41,410 bases of DNA from Candidatus Avelusimicrobium facis (GTDB lineage Bacteria; Elusimicrobiota; Elusimicrobia; Elusimicrobiales; Elusimicrobiaceae). The notes under the pieces were generated by a model. It saw only the letters and a list, made by a program, of their open reading frames with translations. It did not search any database and was not told the DNA's origin. Location: contig CAAFHX010000051.1 of the NCBI GenBank assembly GCA_900762815.1, positions 1 to 41,410 of the forward strand, written 5' to 3'. Shown here in pieces: positions 25,383-34,550 of this stretch (position 1 is the first letter of the stretch; every line of letters begins with the position of its first letter). Both the position numbers and the translations under genes were made by a program.

Positions 25383-25655
25383 TTATTCTTTATCTTCCAG
25401 CACTACGCTTACCCCGCGGATACCCACTCCGCACAGCAAGTTATAGGCCAGCAAAAAGAAAACGGTAAACACCAAGAACAGCAACGTGTTCACAATGGCA
25501 GACATGATCATATTGACCACAAAGGCCATATTCAAAGAGACCTCCGGGTTAAACATATTCATAATGCCGCCGATGAGCATGACCACAAATACAGCCACCG
25601 GGAATACGGAAAAAATAACATTCAAAATGCCGATTTTTTTAATTTCTACTTTCAT
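25383..25655 (-). CDS. Small two-span membrane protein
   Basis: 90 residues with two hydrophobic helices (about 12-35 and 48-76) flanked by charged ends. The overall pattern is like DUF3566-type small membrane proteins, but I cannot confirm this. The ATG at 25655 is preferred over the TTG at 25673 because GGGAGAG lies just upstream of it. It sits between the kinase-less sensor (33 bases) and the thioredoxin-like gene (22 bases) in the Tad-region transcript. Function unknown. Confidence 0.75.
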   Translation of the reverse strand: MKVEIKKIGILNVIFSVFPVAVFVVMLIGGIMNMFNPEVSLNMAFVVNMIMSAIVNTLLFLVFTVFFLLAYNLLCGVGIRGVSVVLEDKE

Positions 25656-25688
25656 ACTCTCTCCCAGGGGCAAAACCCCTTCCTTTCA

Positions 25689-26804
25689 TTATAAAGATTT
25701 TTCAGGCTCCAGCACAAGCACTACGCGGTTTTTGCCGGCGTCATCGGGCAGCTGCACGGCTTTGACCGTGCATTTGACGTTCTTATTGACCACGCTGCCG
25801 CGCAATACTTTGCCGGGGTTTTCCAACGCTTCGCCCACCACCTGGATGATGTTCTGCTGGCGTCCGTCAAAAATATCCAGCAAATGCACCGGGCCTTTTT
25901 TGGTGATGTTCATTTCAAAATTGGTATAGAGAATATTGTTATTCTCGTCAATGACCAGCGCGCGCGAACCGCGCGGCACCGTCACGGCCAAAATGGTCTT
26001 CCACCATTTTTGTTCCTTTTCAATGGACAAAATCTCCACATTTTCCAGGCTCTTGACTTCCTCTTTAATTTTGCCCAGCATGGCCACCACGGCCCCCGCC
26101 ACGGCGCCGATTTCATCGGTGCGCGGAGCAAAAGGCAGCTCCAAGCGGTTGAGCGACACGGCGTCCACCGCGTCTTTTAACGCCTCCAGCGGGCGGATGA
26201 TTTTAAGCAGCAGGAACAAATACAGCACCCCGCCGATGAGCAAAATCATAATAAACGCCCCCACGCCGTAACGCACCATGGACTGGCGGATGAGGGACTT
26301 GGCCGACGCGCGCGACACCGTTACATTGACCACCCCGGCCACCGTATCCTTGGCCAGCAGGGGAATAGCCATATCGTAATAGTTTCCGTCGTCAAACATC
26401 AGGGCTTTGGGCACCCGGTCGCGGATGGCTTGCGGCACCACCGCGCTGTTAAACCCGCCGATCTCGTTGCCGTAGTCGGTATAAGAAATCTTCAAAAAGC
26501 GCGTATTTTCATGCCAGCGCACAGAGCCGTCATCGTTAAAGTACACCAAGTCTTTAATGCGGTCGTCGTTCTTTTTCCACGCTTTCATTACCTCGGCTTC
26601 GCGGAAGGTGGCGTCGCTGCGGGGCCGGGCCGAGAGGCTGGACACCAGCAGGGGCGCGCGGAAACGCACCATTTCCACCATTTCGTTTTGCAATTTTTTG
26701 TCAAAGACGAACTTGAACAAGTTGTAATAAAACAACCCGCCGATAATGGCCGCATAGAGCGACACCAGCACAAACCACAAAGTCCACTTAGATGTCAGTT
26801 TCAT
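25689..26804 (-). CDS. Membrane sensor with periplasmic domain, HAMP and PAS-like domain, no kinase
   Basis: 371 residues. The first span is at about 9-28, followed by a periplasmic Cache-like domain (30-180: 'LVYFNDDGSVRWHENTRFL', 'YDMAIPLLAKDTVAGVVNV'). The second span is at about 195-215, then HAMP, then a short coiled coil and a C-terminal PAS-like domain ('ALVIDENNNILYTNFEM'). There is no HisKA, HATPase, GGDEF, EAL or methyl-accepting domain. It must therefore signal through partner proteins, or be a structural relic of a kinase. It is embedded within the Tad genes, between the TPR gene (12 bases) and the small membrane protein. Confidence 0.82.
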   Translation of the reverse strand: MKLTSKWTLWFVLVSLYAAIIGGLFYYNLFKFVFDKKLQNEMVEMVRFRAPLLVSSLSARPRSDATFREAEVMKAWKKNDDRIKDLVYFNDDGSVRWHENTRFLKISYTDYGNEIGGFNSAVVPQAIRDRVPKALMFDDGNYYDMAIPLLAKDTVAGVVNVTVSRASAKSLIRQSMVRYGVGAFIMILLIGGVLYLFLLLKIIRPLEALKDAVDAVSLNRLELPFAPRTDEIGAVAGAVVAMLGKIKEEVKSLENVEILSIEKEQKWWKTILAVTVPRGSRALVIDENNNILYTNFEMNITKKGPVHLLDIFDGRQQNIIQVVGEALENPGKVLRGSVVNKNVKCTVKAVQLPDDAGKNRVVLVLEPEKSL

Positions 26805-26816
26805 ATTGTTCCCCGT

Positions 26817-28181
26817 TTAGCGGATGCCCGTCAGCTCTTCCACACGGCGCAGGCCGGAGTCGGCATCGGTGTTGCCCGGGTCCAGCTGCTTGGCCGCAAT
26901 CCACGCCGCACGGGCGCGCTCGTAATCGTCTTGGTTATACGCATCCAACCCTTCCAAATATTTTTGGTGGGAGGCTGCGCTGGCTTCCGCCGACACACGC
27001 CCGCTCGCCGCACCGCCAAGCCCCTCCGCCACATGGTTGGGGTCTGCCGACGCATCCGGTGCCAACGGGCTCAAGCCGTTGCCTTCCACCGTCACGGTTT
27101 CAATGGGCTCTTCTTCCTTATCTGTTTCTCCCGCGGCCTCTTTGGCTTTTTCCTCGGCGGCCTTGCGCACGGCCTCTTGTTTGCGGCGGATGGCGTCTTC
27201 CTTGGCGTTACGCGCCTTTTTAATCAGGCGGTCCATGTTGGAGGAATCCGCCCCCCATTTTTTGGCATTGGTCCAGTAATTGATGGCGCTGTCAAATTTT
27301 TGGGCTCCGTAGGATTTATTGCCTGCGGTATAATAGCTGGACGCAATTTCGTCCTTCAGCTGCGTCATGTATTTTTGCACGCGCTGGTCCCCCGGTTGGA
27401 TTTTGGTAATCCGTTCAAACACGGAGTACGATTCCAAATACTGGCCCTTGTTGTAGAAATCCATGGCCTGTTCCATGGCCTCTTGCACTTGCTGTTTGCG
27501 CAGCAGGTTCTCGGTCTGGGCGATTTTGTTGACCAAGGCCGGGTCGTCCTTGCGAATGAGCAAGGCATTGTACCAATTGTCCAAAGCCCCCTGGTAGTTT
27601 TGCTTTTCATAGGCCACGTTACCGCGGCGGCTGTATTCTTGGGCGATGTCCTTATCAATGCGTTTCTTCCAAGAAAGCGCCTTGCCGTTGTGCGGCTGAA
27701 TGGTCAAAATCTCGTCTAATTTTTCGTTGGCTTCCACCAAGCGGCCGGAGTCATACATCCGGTGGGCCTCTTGGAATTTGGCCTCAATCACTTCCGCCTC
27801 GGAGGTGGTGCCATACGCACCCATGTGCCCGGCCTGTTTGGCCAAGGTGGAGGCTTGGGTAAAATTGGGGTCAATGCTCAAAATAGTCTGCGCCATTTCT
27901 TGGGCGCGCTGGTAGTCCCCCCGCTTGTAGAGGGTGTAGGCATTTTCATACACTTGGCGCAGCATGTAGTTTTGGATGCGCTGCTTTTCCAGCTGGACGG
28001 TGGAAAGATACTGTTTCTTTTCTTCCACATCGTTGAGCGTACCCAAAGTAATTTTGTTCAAATCCAGCAGCATGCCTTCTTCTTTACCATGCTGGCGAAT
28101 GGGGTTGGGCTGGCGCAACGGCGCGGCCGCCACCCCCAGGGCGGTACAAACGGCTAAGACGGCAAAAAGTTGTTTTTTCAT
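26817..28181 (-). CDS. Exported TPR protein (TadD-like position)
   Basis: 454 residues. A signal peptide (1-19) is followed by several TPR units over about residues 50-310 ('YTLYKRGDYQRAQEMAQTIL', 'AYEKQNYQGALDNWYNAL'). A strongly charged Lys/Glu-rich helix (about 315-365), a Gly/Ala/Ser linker and one C-terminal TPR-like unit ('GLDAYNQDDYERARAAW') follow. In canonical tad loci TadD is a TPR lipoprotein acting as pilotin or assembly factor. This protein has no lipobox, so only the position (14 bases after tadC) and the TPRs support an analogous role. It probably binds machine parts in the periplasm. Confidence 0.85.
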   Translation of the reverse strand: MKKQLFAVLAVCTALGVAAAPLRQPNPIRQHGKEEGMLLDLNKITLGTLNDVEEKKQYLSTVQLEKQRIQNYMLRQVYENAYTLYKRGDYQRAQEMAQTILSIDPNFTQASTLAKQAGHMGAYGTTSEAEVIEAKFQEAHRMYDSGRLVEANEKLDEILTIQPHNGKALSWKKRIDKDIAQEYSRRGNVAYEKQNYQGALDNWYNALLIRKDDPALVNKIAQTENLLRKQQVQEAMEQAMDFYNKGQYLESYSVFERITKIQPGDQRVQKYMTQLKDEIASSYYTAGNKSYGAQKFDSAINYWTNAKKWGADSSNMDRLIKKARNAKEDAIRRKQEAVRKAAEEKAKEAAGETDKEEEPIETVTVEGNGLSPLAPDASADPNHVAEGLGGAASGRVSAEASAASHQKYLEGLDAYNQDDYERARAAWIAAKQLDPGNTDADSGLRRVEELTGIR

Positions 28182-28195
28182 AAATTTTATCCTCT

Positions 28196-29086
28196 CTAAA
28201 AGCTGAGCCCTTGCGAGAGCAGCCCTTTAATCATCGGAGACAATATCAAAATAAAAATCGTCGGGAAGATGAAAATAAAGAGCGGAAACAACATCTTGGT
28301 GCTGGCCTGCGCCGCCAATTTTTCGGCGCGGCTCATACGGCGGGAGCGCAAATCCGTAGAGAAATTGCGCAGCAGGTCCACCAAGCTGGTACCCAATTCA
28401 TCCGACTGGATAATCAGCCCCACCAAAGAGCGCACTTCCTGCACGCCCGTGCGGTTGGCAAAGCGCTCCAACGCCTCACGGCGGGAATAGCCCAGCTTAA
28501 TTTCATTGAGCGTTTTTTCCAGCTCTTCTTCCAAAATCGTTTTCTTCTTGGCGATGCTGATAATTCTTTCAAACGCGGTCAAATAGTCCAGGCCGGATTC
28601 AATGACCAGGGCCGCCAAGTCCACCGTCGTAGAGAAATTGCCCAAGATTTCCGCCTGCCTTTTTTGGATGCGGCTTTTGAGCATCATGTCGGGCAGGTAA
28701 AAACCCACCGGCACAAACAACAGCCCCCACATGGTTTGAAACAGCAACATAATAACCACGGGCAACACCAGGGCATAAATAATCTTGGTATACAAAATTT
28801 CCACCGGCTGGGGCTTGTCGGGGCTGCCCAGCTGCATGTGCATTTGTTCCAGCGGTTTTTCCAAATGAAAGGCATTTAAGCAAAACACCGCCAGGCGGTC
28901 TATCCATTTATTTTCCGGCTGTAAGCTGGCAAAGCTGGAAGAGGATTTAAACCGCTGTGCGGCCACGTCCACGATTTGTTCTTTTTCACGTTTGGGCGCT
29001 AAAATGGAAAACACCGCCACAAACAGAGAAAACGCACCGATGGCCAAAATAAAGTTCAGTATCAAATAGAGAATGGCATCGTTCAT
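28196..29086 (-). CDS. tadC: Tad platform protein TadC (T2SF domain)
   Basis: 296 residues. Inner-membrane platform protein of the Tad/Flp machine, which couples the TadA ATPase to filament assembly together with TadB. A membrane span lies at 5-29, two spans at 100-135, then a cytosolic T2SF (GspF-like) domain (about 150-260: 'FSTTVDLAALVIESGLDYLTAF', 'LIIQSDELGTSLVDLL'), and a final span at 265-284. Length and layout fit TadC. It lies 3 bases after tadB. Confidence 0.93.
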   Translation of the reverse strand: MNDAILYLILNFILAIGAFSLFVAVFSILAPKREKEQIVDVAAQRFKSSSSFASLQPENKWIDRLAVFCLNAFHLEKPLEQMHMQLGSPDKPQPVEILYTKIIYALVLPVVIMLLFQTMWGLLFVPVGFYLPDMMLKSRIQKRQAEILGNFSTTVDLAALVIESGLDYLTAFERIISIAKKKTILEEELEKTLNEIKLGYSRREALERFANRTGVQEVRSLVGLIIQSDELGTSLVDLLRNFSTDLRSRRMSRAEKLAAQASTKMLFPLFIFIFPTIFILILSPMIKGLLSQGLSF

Positions 29087-29089
29087 GGC

Positions 29090-30718
29090 TTATACCTTTA
29101 CGTCCCCGAGTTTTTGGATTAACTTCATACCAATCATAATCCACACAAAGCAGAAGAACAGAACAAACAAGCCCACTGCCGTGCTGTAAAAGGCCAACAT
29201 TTCCCCCGGGCGGAACATAAACATCACACCCAACATCACCACCGGCATAATACCGACCACGATGGCCTGGATCTTCTGCTGGGCGGTCATGGCGTCCAGC
29301 TTTTCTTCCAGCTTGCTTTCTTCGCGGATGTTTTCCACCAAGCGGGCAAAAATGACCGTCAGGTTACCCCCCACCTGGCGCTGGATGATAATGGCCTTGA
29401 TGATGTAAGAAAGCATGCGGCTTTCCACGCGTTCATCCAATCCTTCCAAGGCCTTTTCAAACGGCGTACCCAAGCGGTAGTTTTTAACGACCAGTCCAAA
29501 TTCATCGGCAATAGGCGGCTGCAAATCATGCGCCACCATTTCAAAGCCCTGCACAATATCCATACCGGAGCGCAAGGAGTTAGACAGCAAAATCAGGGAA
29601 TCCATCAGCTGGGCATTAATTTTGCGGCCGCGGCTCTTTTTGAGTTTGTCCAGCACAATAGCCGGCATGCGGATAGACACCACCGCCCCCAACGCCACCA
29701 CCAGCAGGAACACAAACACCCCGCCAAAACCGCCCATAGAAAAGCCTATCATCAACCCAAACAAGGCAAACACGCCCAAGGTGCCAAACACAATGTATTT
29801 GACGTCAATGGTCAAAAACTGGCGGTTGAAATCGTCGGCCCACATGACGCTCTTTTCGCGGTAGCGGTCCCACGCATCCATAAGGGGCTCTCGCTTATTT
29901 TCCAACAACAAATACACCGCATACCCCGCCAATACGGCACCCAAAAGCAGCAACAAAGCGTTCCACAGCCGTTCGCCTTCGGTTACTTTAAAGGTCCGTG
30001 CGTCGGGTGGGTTCATGGGAATGGGCGCTGCGCGGAATTCGCTCCACAACTCATTGGCCAGCACCACCACCGCCATAACGGATTGGCGGTACTTGTCTTC
30101 TTTCTGCGCCGCCGGGCTGGTGAAGGATTCCACCGTGCTGTAAAATTCCCGGTTCATAAATTCCAGGGTGGCCAGCATGGCGCGGGCACGGCCCTGCATG
30201 CTGTCCTTCATGCTAAAAACCTCTCTGCCGCGCACCAGCTCTTTATTAAGGCGGTCCAAATTGCCCACCAGGCGGATGCGGTTGCTGACGTACCCCCGGG
30301 AAAGCTGCTCCAACACCACGGGCTGGCTGGGGTCTAAAGCATTGTTGGCCCGGTCCAAAAAAGTATAGACGTTGGAAAAAGTACGGAACCACAGCGTCGC
30401 TTCGCTCAAGGTGCCTTCCTTTTCAATATAGACCACTTTGACCTTGTCCATCCGTTCCAATTCCGCCGGGAACCATTCGGGCAGTTTGATTTTTTTGCCC
30501 GCTAAGTTGCTTCCGCACACGGCCGGATATTCATAGGTTTTGCTTTCGGCGGGTTTGCTGACGTCAAAATAGTTGGCCAAGACTTGCATTTTAAACATGG
30601 CGCACTCTATCCGGCGTTTATCGCGCCGGTCCAATCCGCGCGCCGACGCAGCCTGCGCAGAGAGCAAGCTCAAACCGAAAACCAATCCCATTACAAGTAA
30701 AAGGGTCTTCTTCATCAT
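29090..30718 (-). CDS. tadB: Tad platform protein TadB with extra exported N-terminal domain
   Basis: 542 residues, much longer than the about 300 usual for TadB. Residues 1-24 look like a Sec signal peptide. Residues 25-250 form a soluble, mostly helical domain of unknown type with Cys39 and Cys68. Membrane spans lie at about 252-273 and 308-350. A T2SF domain (about 367-480: 'LMDSLILLSNSLRSGMDIVQGF', 'IIQRQVGGNLTVIF') and two C-terminal spans (485-502, 512-533) follow, giving the TadB core. The fused N-domain would lie in the periplasm and might contact the secretin, CpaB or pilins. The start MMKK has GGAG six bases upstream and follows the TadZ-TadA stop by one base. Confidence 0.92.
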   Translation of the reverse strand: MMKKTLLLVMGLVFGLSLLSAQAASARGLDRRDKRRIECAMFKMQVLANYFDVSKPAESKTYEYPAVCGSNLAGKKIKLPEWFPAELERMDKVKVVYIEKEGTLSEATLWFRTFSNVYTFLDRANNALDPSQPVVLEQLSRGYVSNRIRLVGNLDRLNKELVRGREVFSMKDSMQGRARAMLATLEFMNREFYSTVESFTSPAAQKEDKYRQSVMAVVVLANELWSEFRAAPIPMNPPDARTFKVTEGERLWNALLLLLGAVLAGYAVYLLLENKREPLMDAWDRYREKSVMWADDFNRQFLTIDVKYIVFGTLGVFALFGLMIGFSMGGFGGVFVFLLVVALGAVVSIRMPAIVLDKLKKSRGRKINAQLMDSLILLSNSLRSGMDIVQGFEMVAHDLQPPIADEFGLVVKNYRLGTPFEKALEGLDERVESRMLSYIIKAIIIQRQVGGNLTVIFARLVENIREESKLEEKLDAMTAQQKIQAIVVGIMPVVMLGVMFMFRPGEMLAFYSTAVGLFVLFFCFVWIMIGMKLIQKLGDVKV

Positions 30719-30719
30719 A

Positions 30720-32987
30720 TTATGCTCCCGGCGGCGGAGGCGGCGTATTGGGCAAAACAGGCTCGCCGTTTTCGTCGAGCTTCACGGCCCCTTTCAAAAA
30801 TACGCTCTCGTCCACAGGGACGCCTTTGGCTTTAAAATCGTGGAAAAAGCTGGGGATATTGCCCGTCGGAGCGAACATACCCAACACCTTTCCGTTTTCA
30901 TCCACTCCGGTCTGCACATAACGGAACAAATCGGTGGATTGAATCATGCCGTCCTTTTGGCCGTGCATTTCGGTAATGTAAGTTACCTTTCTGGAACCGT
31001 CGGAAAAACGCGACAGCTGCACAATCATATTCACGGCAGAGGAAATCATTTCGCGAATGGCGAAAATGGGCAAATCGGCGCTGGCCTGCATGCACATGGC
31101 CTCCAAGCGGGACAGCCCGTCGCGCGGCGTATTGGCGTGAATGGTGGTCAAAGACCCTTCGTGGCCGGTATTCATGGCCTGCAACATGTCCAACGCTTCG
31201 CCGCCGCGGCACTCCCCGACCACAATACGGTCCGGACGCATACGCAAGCAGTTTTTGACCAAATCCTGAATGGTAATTTGGCCTTTGCCCTCCACGTTGG
31301 GCGGGCGGCTTTCCAAAGAAACCCAGTGCGGCTGCTGCAAGCGCAACTCGGCCGTATCTTCTACGGTGATGATACGTTCATCGTCGGCAATATAGCCCGA
31401 CAAGGCATTTAAGAAAGTGGTTTTACCGGTGCCGGTACCGCCGCACACAATGATGTTTTTGCGGATGCGCACGCACTTTTCCAAAAATTCCATGCACTCC
31501 GGGCTGATCGTACCGAAACGGAAATAGTCCGCCGGACCGAACGGCTTTTGGGAAAAGCGGCGAATGGTCAGCGTCGGGCCCGACACGGCCAACGGCGCAA
31601 TAATGGCGTTGACGCGGGAGCCGTCTTTTAAGCGGGCGTCCACCAACGGCACAGACTCGTCAATACGGCGGCCCAAGGGTGACACAATACGCTTAATGAC
31701 CTGCACCACTTGTTCATTGTTTCTAAATTTGTATTTGGTCAGGGTCAATTTCCCTTTTTGTTCAATAAAGATTTTATCAAAGGCATTGACCATGATTTCG
31801 GTAACGCTGGGGTCGCGCATCAAGGTTTCCAAGGGCCCCAAGCCCAAAATCTCGTCCAACAGCTCCGAAGCAAACCGGGTGCGCTGGTCGCGCGAGAACT
31901 GCAGGTTGGGCTGCTTTTGCAAAATATCGTCCACAATGGCGGCCACGCGTTTGCGGGTTTGCTCGCTGGCGGAGCTTTCGTCGCTGATGACAATGCGCTC
32001 AATTTCCAACGTTTTGACCACGTCCTTGTGGATTTTTTGTTTCAAATCATCCCAAAACGACAATTTGGTCTTGCCCGCTTCGCCGGCTTCTTCCACCGCT
32101 ACGTGGCTTTCCGGCCCGGCGCCGGCGCCATTGCCCACAATCGGGCTCCAAATTTCTTTGGCGGCCTGGGTAAACTCTTCATCAGACACCGAGGCCACCC
32201 AATCTTTGGGGGCCGGGGCCAAATCGCGGATTTTGGCCAACACCAAGCGCAACCCTTTAATCCATTCCGATTGCGGGTTGGTGATAATCTCCACCTCTTT
32301 GCGGTTGGAGGTGGCCATAATGCTTTCGTCCCACGGCAAAAAGACGTCTATGTCGCGGCCTAAAGAATTGTAAAACTTCTCCACTTCCTCGTAAGGAATA
32401 GAGCCCGGCATGTCGTATTGGTTGCAAATGACGCTCACGCGCTCCATGGGGTAGCGTTGCTCTTTGTAATCATTGAACAGCTGCACCGTGGAGTTCAAAT
32501 GCGTGCGGGTGGCGTTGGACACCCAGAACACCTTATCGGCCAAGTCAAAGGCAAAGGCCTGCATAGGGAACGAGGAATCCACATCCAAAAAGATATCAAA
32601 GGTTTGCGACAAACGCGACAAAATAGGAATCAAAATCTTGGGGCTGATGGAAGCCACCTGCGCGCGGGTATTGCCCAACGGCAATACGCCCACACCCCAC
32701 TGGGACATGGAAATCTTCCCGCGCAAAAGCCCCCCCACCACGGCAATGTTGGTATTGCCCAAGGTGCGCAAAATATCAGCCACGCTGACGGGCTTTTTAA
32801 TATCCAAATAAAAGCTGTGCTCTTGGCGCGCCAACGGATCCAGCGGCACAATGAGCACGGGCCGTTTTTGAATGCCCGCCCAGCCCAGCGCCAGGTTCAG
32901 CGTTAGGGTGGTCTTGCCGGCGCCCTCTTTGGGGCTGCTCAAGGCAATGATTTTGGCTTCGTTTCTCTGAGATTCCATTTCTGCCAT
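30720..32987 (-). CDS. TadZ-TadA fusion: MinD/ParA-like ATPase joined to CpaF-type secretion ATPase
   Basis: 755 residues, cytosolic. Residues 1-255 are a TadZ/CpaE-type MinD-like ATPase with deviant Walker A KEGAGKTT (20-27) and 'FLDVDSSF' (133-140). The N-terminal receiver-like domain common in CpaE is missing. An acidic Ala/Gly linker (about 258-310) leads into a complete TadA/CpaF ATPase, which powers pilus assembly. It has conserved '[20 protein letters not shown]' (382-401), Walker [10 protein letters not shown] (516-524), the Asp box 'TVEDTAEL', Walker B 'RIVVGE' (587-592) and the His box 'TTIHANT' (614-620). In typical tad loci tadZ and tadA are separate neighbouring genes. The fusion fixes localisation and motor subunits at 1:1. 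The second ATG (32978) is an alternative start. Confidence 0.94.
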   Translation of the reverse strand: MAEMESQRNEAKIIALSSPKEGAGKTTLTLNLALGWAGIQKRPVLIVPLDPLARQEHSFYLDIKKPVSVADILRTLGNTNIAVVGGLLRGKISMSQWGVGVLPLGNTRAQVASISPKILIPILSRLSQTFDIFLDVDSSFPMQAFAFDLADKVFWVSNATRTHLNSTVQLFNDYKEQRYPMERVSVICNQYDMPGSIPYEEVEKFYNSLGRDIDVFLPWDESIMATSNRKEVEIITNPQSEWIKGLRLVLAKIRDLAPAPKDWVASVSDEEFTQAAKEIWSPIVGNGAGAGPESHVAVEEAGEAGKTKLSFWDDLKQKIHKDVVKTLEIERIVISDESSASEQTRKRVAAIVDDILQKQPNLQFSRDQRTRFASELLDEILGLGPLETLMRDPSVTEIMVNAFDKIFIEQKGKLTLTKYKFRNNEQVVQVIKRIVSPLGRRIDESVPLVDARLKDGSRVNAIIAPLAVSGPTLTIRRFSQKPFGPADYFRFGTISPECMEFLEKCVRIRKNIIVCGGTGTGKTTFLNALSGYIADDERIITVEDTAELRLQQPHWVSLESRPPNVEGKGQITIQDLVKNCLRMRPDRIVVGECRGGEALDMLQAMNTGHEGSLTTIHANTPRDGLSRLEAMCMQASADLPIFAIREMISSAVNMIVQLSRFSDGSRKVTYITEMHGQKDGMIQSTDLFRYVQTGVDENGKVLGMFAPTGNIPSFFHDFKAKGVPVDESVFLKGAVKLDENGEPVLPNTPPPPPGA

Positions 32988-32997
32988 AAAATTAAGG

Positions 32998-33732
32998 TTA
33001 CTCCACTACTTCCACGGTAATGAACAGGAAGAGCGAGCGTTGCTCTTCGGTTACGTCTTTGTATTTAAAGAACATACCGATCAACGGAATGCGGCCCAGA
33101 AACGGCACGCGCGTCTCGCTGACGTTGCGGGCGCTGCTTTTAAGCCCGCCGATGACCAGCGTTTCCCCGCTGTTGAGCTCCACATGGGTTTCTACGTCGC
33201 GGTTGGTAAAAGACGGGGCCGTAGCCGTACCCACGGACACGGTGCGGGAATAGTCCACCGACGACACAGACAGCTGCACCTGCAGGTCGATAATATTGCC
33301 GCGCTCCGGGATGATGGTGGGCAGCACATTCAGCAAAATACCATATTCCTCCAGCTGCGATCCTACGCCCTGGTTATTGACCACCGGTATAGGCACCTTA
33401 CCGCCGACGGTAATTTTGGCGCTGTTGCCGGAGCTGGTAACAATCTTGGGGTTAGAGAGCACCTGGGCGCGCCCTTCGGTCTCCGACAAGCGCAAACGCG
33501 TAATGACGGCCGTTTTACGCTCAAACTCCCCCAAGGACAAAATGCCCGGGATATTGGCCTCTTCAAAGTCAAAGATTTGGTTCCACTCAAAACCTTTGGC
33601 CGTGGTCATGGTACCGCTGATTTCCACCACGTCGGCGCTGACGGCCACCAGACGCGTCTTTTTGGCAAACGCGGCCGGACACGCCAGAGAGAAAAGCAAA
33701 ACAAACAGTGTAATTTTCGTTGTAAATTTCAT
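32998..33732 (-). CDS. Minimal secretin (CpaC/RcpA C-domain only)
   Basis: 244 residues from the ATG at 33732 (248 from the ATG at 33744). A signal peptide ends at CPAAFA. The rest is the secretin beta-barrel domain: 'VLSNPKIVTSSGNSAKITVGGKVPIPV', 'GILLNVLPTI', 'THVELNSGETLVIGGL' and 'VPFLGRIPLIGMFFKYKD' follow in the family order. CpaC/RcpA proteins usually have about 400-600 residues, with a BON/N-domain region that is absent here. It would form the outer-membrane pore for Flp filaments. The periplasmic ring must then come from other proteins (CpaB, TadB N-domain). At 33744 the AGGA touches the ATG, so the inner ATG is favoured. Confidence 0.9.
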   Translation of the reverse strand: MKFTTKITLFVLLFSLACPAAFAKKTRLVAVSADVVEISGTMTTAKGFEWNQIFDFEEANIPGILSLGEFERKTAVITRLRLSETEGRAQVLSNPKIVTSSGNSAKITVGGKVPIPVVNNQGVGSQLEEYGILLNVLPTIIPERGNIIDLQVQLSVSSVDYSRTVSVGTATAPSFTNRDVETHVELNSGETLVIGGLKSSARNVSETRVPFLGRIPLIGMFFKYKDVTEEQRSLFLFITVEVVE

Positions 33733-33750
33733 AGATTTAGTCATTCCTGT

Positions 33751-34503
33751 TTATTGAAATAATTTTTCAAAGGTGGCAATCTCCATCAAGTAGTTGGTCA
33801 CATCGCCATGCGAGCGCAAGATGACCGTCAGGGTGCCTTCGTCTTTGGCCAAGGCCAAATACTGCGCGTCGCGCGGAGAAAGCGCCAAACTCAGCGCGCT
33901 GGTGTCGGTATAGGCAGAGGCATCCTCTTCCTTGCTCTTCATGGCCGCGGCGCCTTTGGCGTCTAAGCCTTGCCCCAAGTCTGAGCCCACGCCCAACACC
34001 TTGACGTTCTGCAGCAGCGTTACCGTCACTTTTTGGCGGGCACCGCTCTTCATTACGGCTTCAAAGGTCAACAGGATATCCACGTTGTCGTCGGGTTTAA
34101 TCATGCTGGCCATGTTGGAGTCCACCGTAATGACAAAGCCTCTCATCTGTACTGGGATTTTGCTTGACAGCCCGGCCTCGGGAGAAAGCGAGGTCACGGC
34201 ATATTTGGAAATTTGGTTTCCTTTGGGGATTTGCACCCGCGCAATGGCATTGTCAATTTTGGCAAAGTCCGCATCCGTCGTCCAGGTAAACGCATCCTTT
34301 TGCACATAGGCGGCCGGCACTTGCACGCGTTTTAAATAGTCGCGCTTGATGACCTCACGCTCTTTGATATCGCGCACGGGCACCAGCACCGTTTTGATGC
34401 TCTTGGAGGCCTGCAGTTTCTTTTCTGCGCTATGCACAATCACGGCATAAACGATGGCGGCAAGTATTGCCAACACCAACGGAAGCATAATTCCTTTTTT
34501 CAT
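33751..34503 (-). CDS. cpaB: Flp pilus assembly protein CpaB/RcpC
   Basis: 250 residues. An N-terminal span (about 5-24) anchors a periplasmic protein with an SAF-type domain (about 38-105: 'VLVPVRDIKEREVIKRDYLKRV', 'IPKGNQISKYAV') and the RcpC C-domain ('GFVITVDSNMASMIKPDDNVDILLTF', 'ALSPRDAQYLALAKDEGTLTVIL'). CpaB is thought to connect the inner-membrane machine with the secretin and perhaps peptidoglycan. It precedes the secretin by 6 bases, the usual cpaB-cpaC order. Confidence 0.94.
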   Translation of the reverse strand: MKKGIMLPLVLAILAAIVYAVIVHSAEKKLQASKSIKTVLVPVRDIKEREVIKRDYLKRVQVPAAYVQKDAFTWTTDADFAKIDNAIARVQIPKGNQISKYAVTSLSPEAGLSSKIPVQMRGFVITVDSNMASMIKPDDNVDILLTFEAVMKSGARQKVTVTLLQNVKVLGVGSDLGQGLDAKGAAAMKSKEEDASAYTDTSALSLALSPRDAQYLALAKDEGTLTVILRSHGDVTNYLMEIATFEKLFQ

Positions 34504-34550
34504 CTTTTCTCCTAGTTACTCCCAGTATAATAAAAACAAATTTTCGCCAC

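Noticed and set aside
26430..27719. 429-codon plus-strand frame opposite the sensor and TPR genes
   Set aside because: It crosses two real genes on the other strand and has no coherent protein features.
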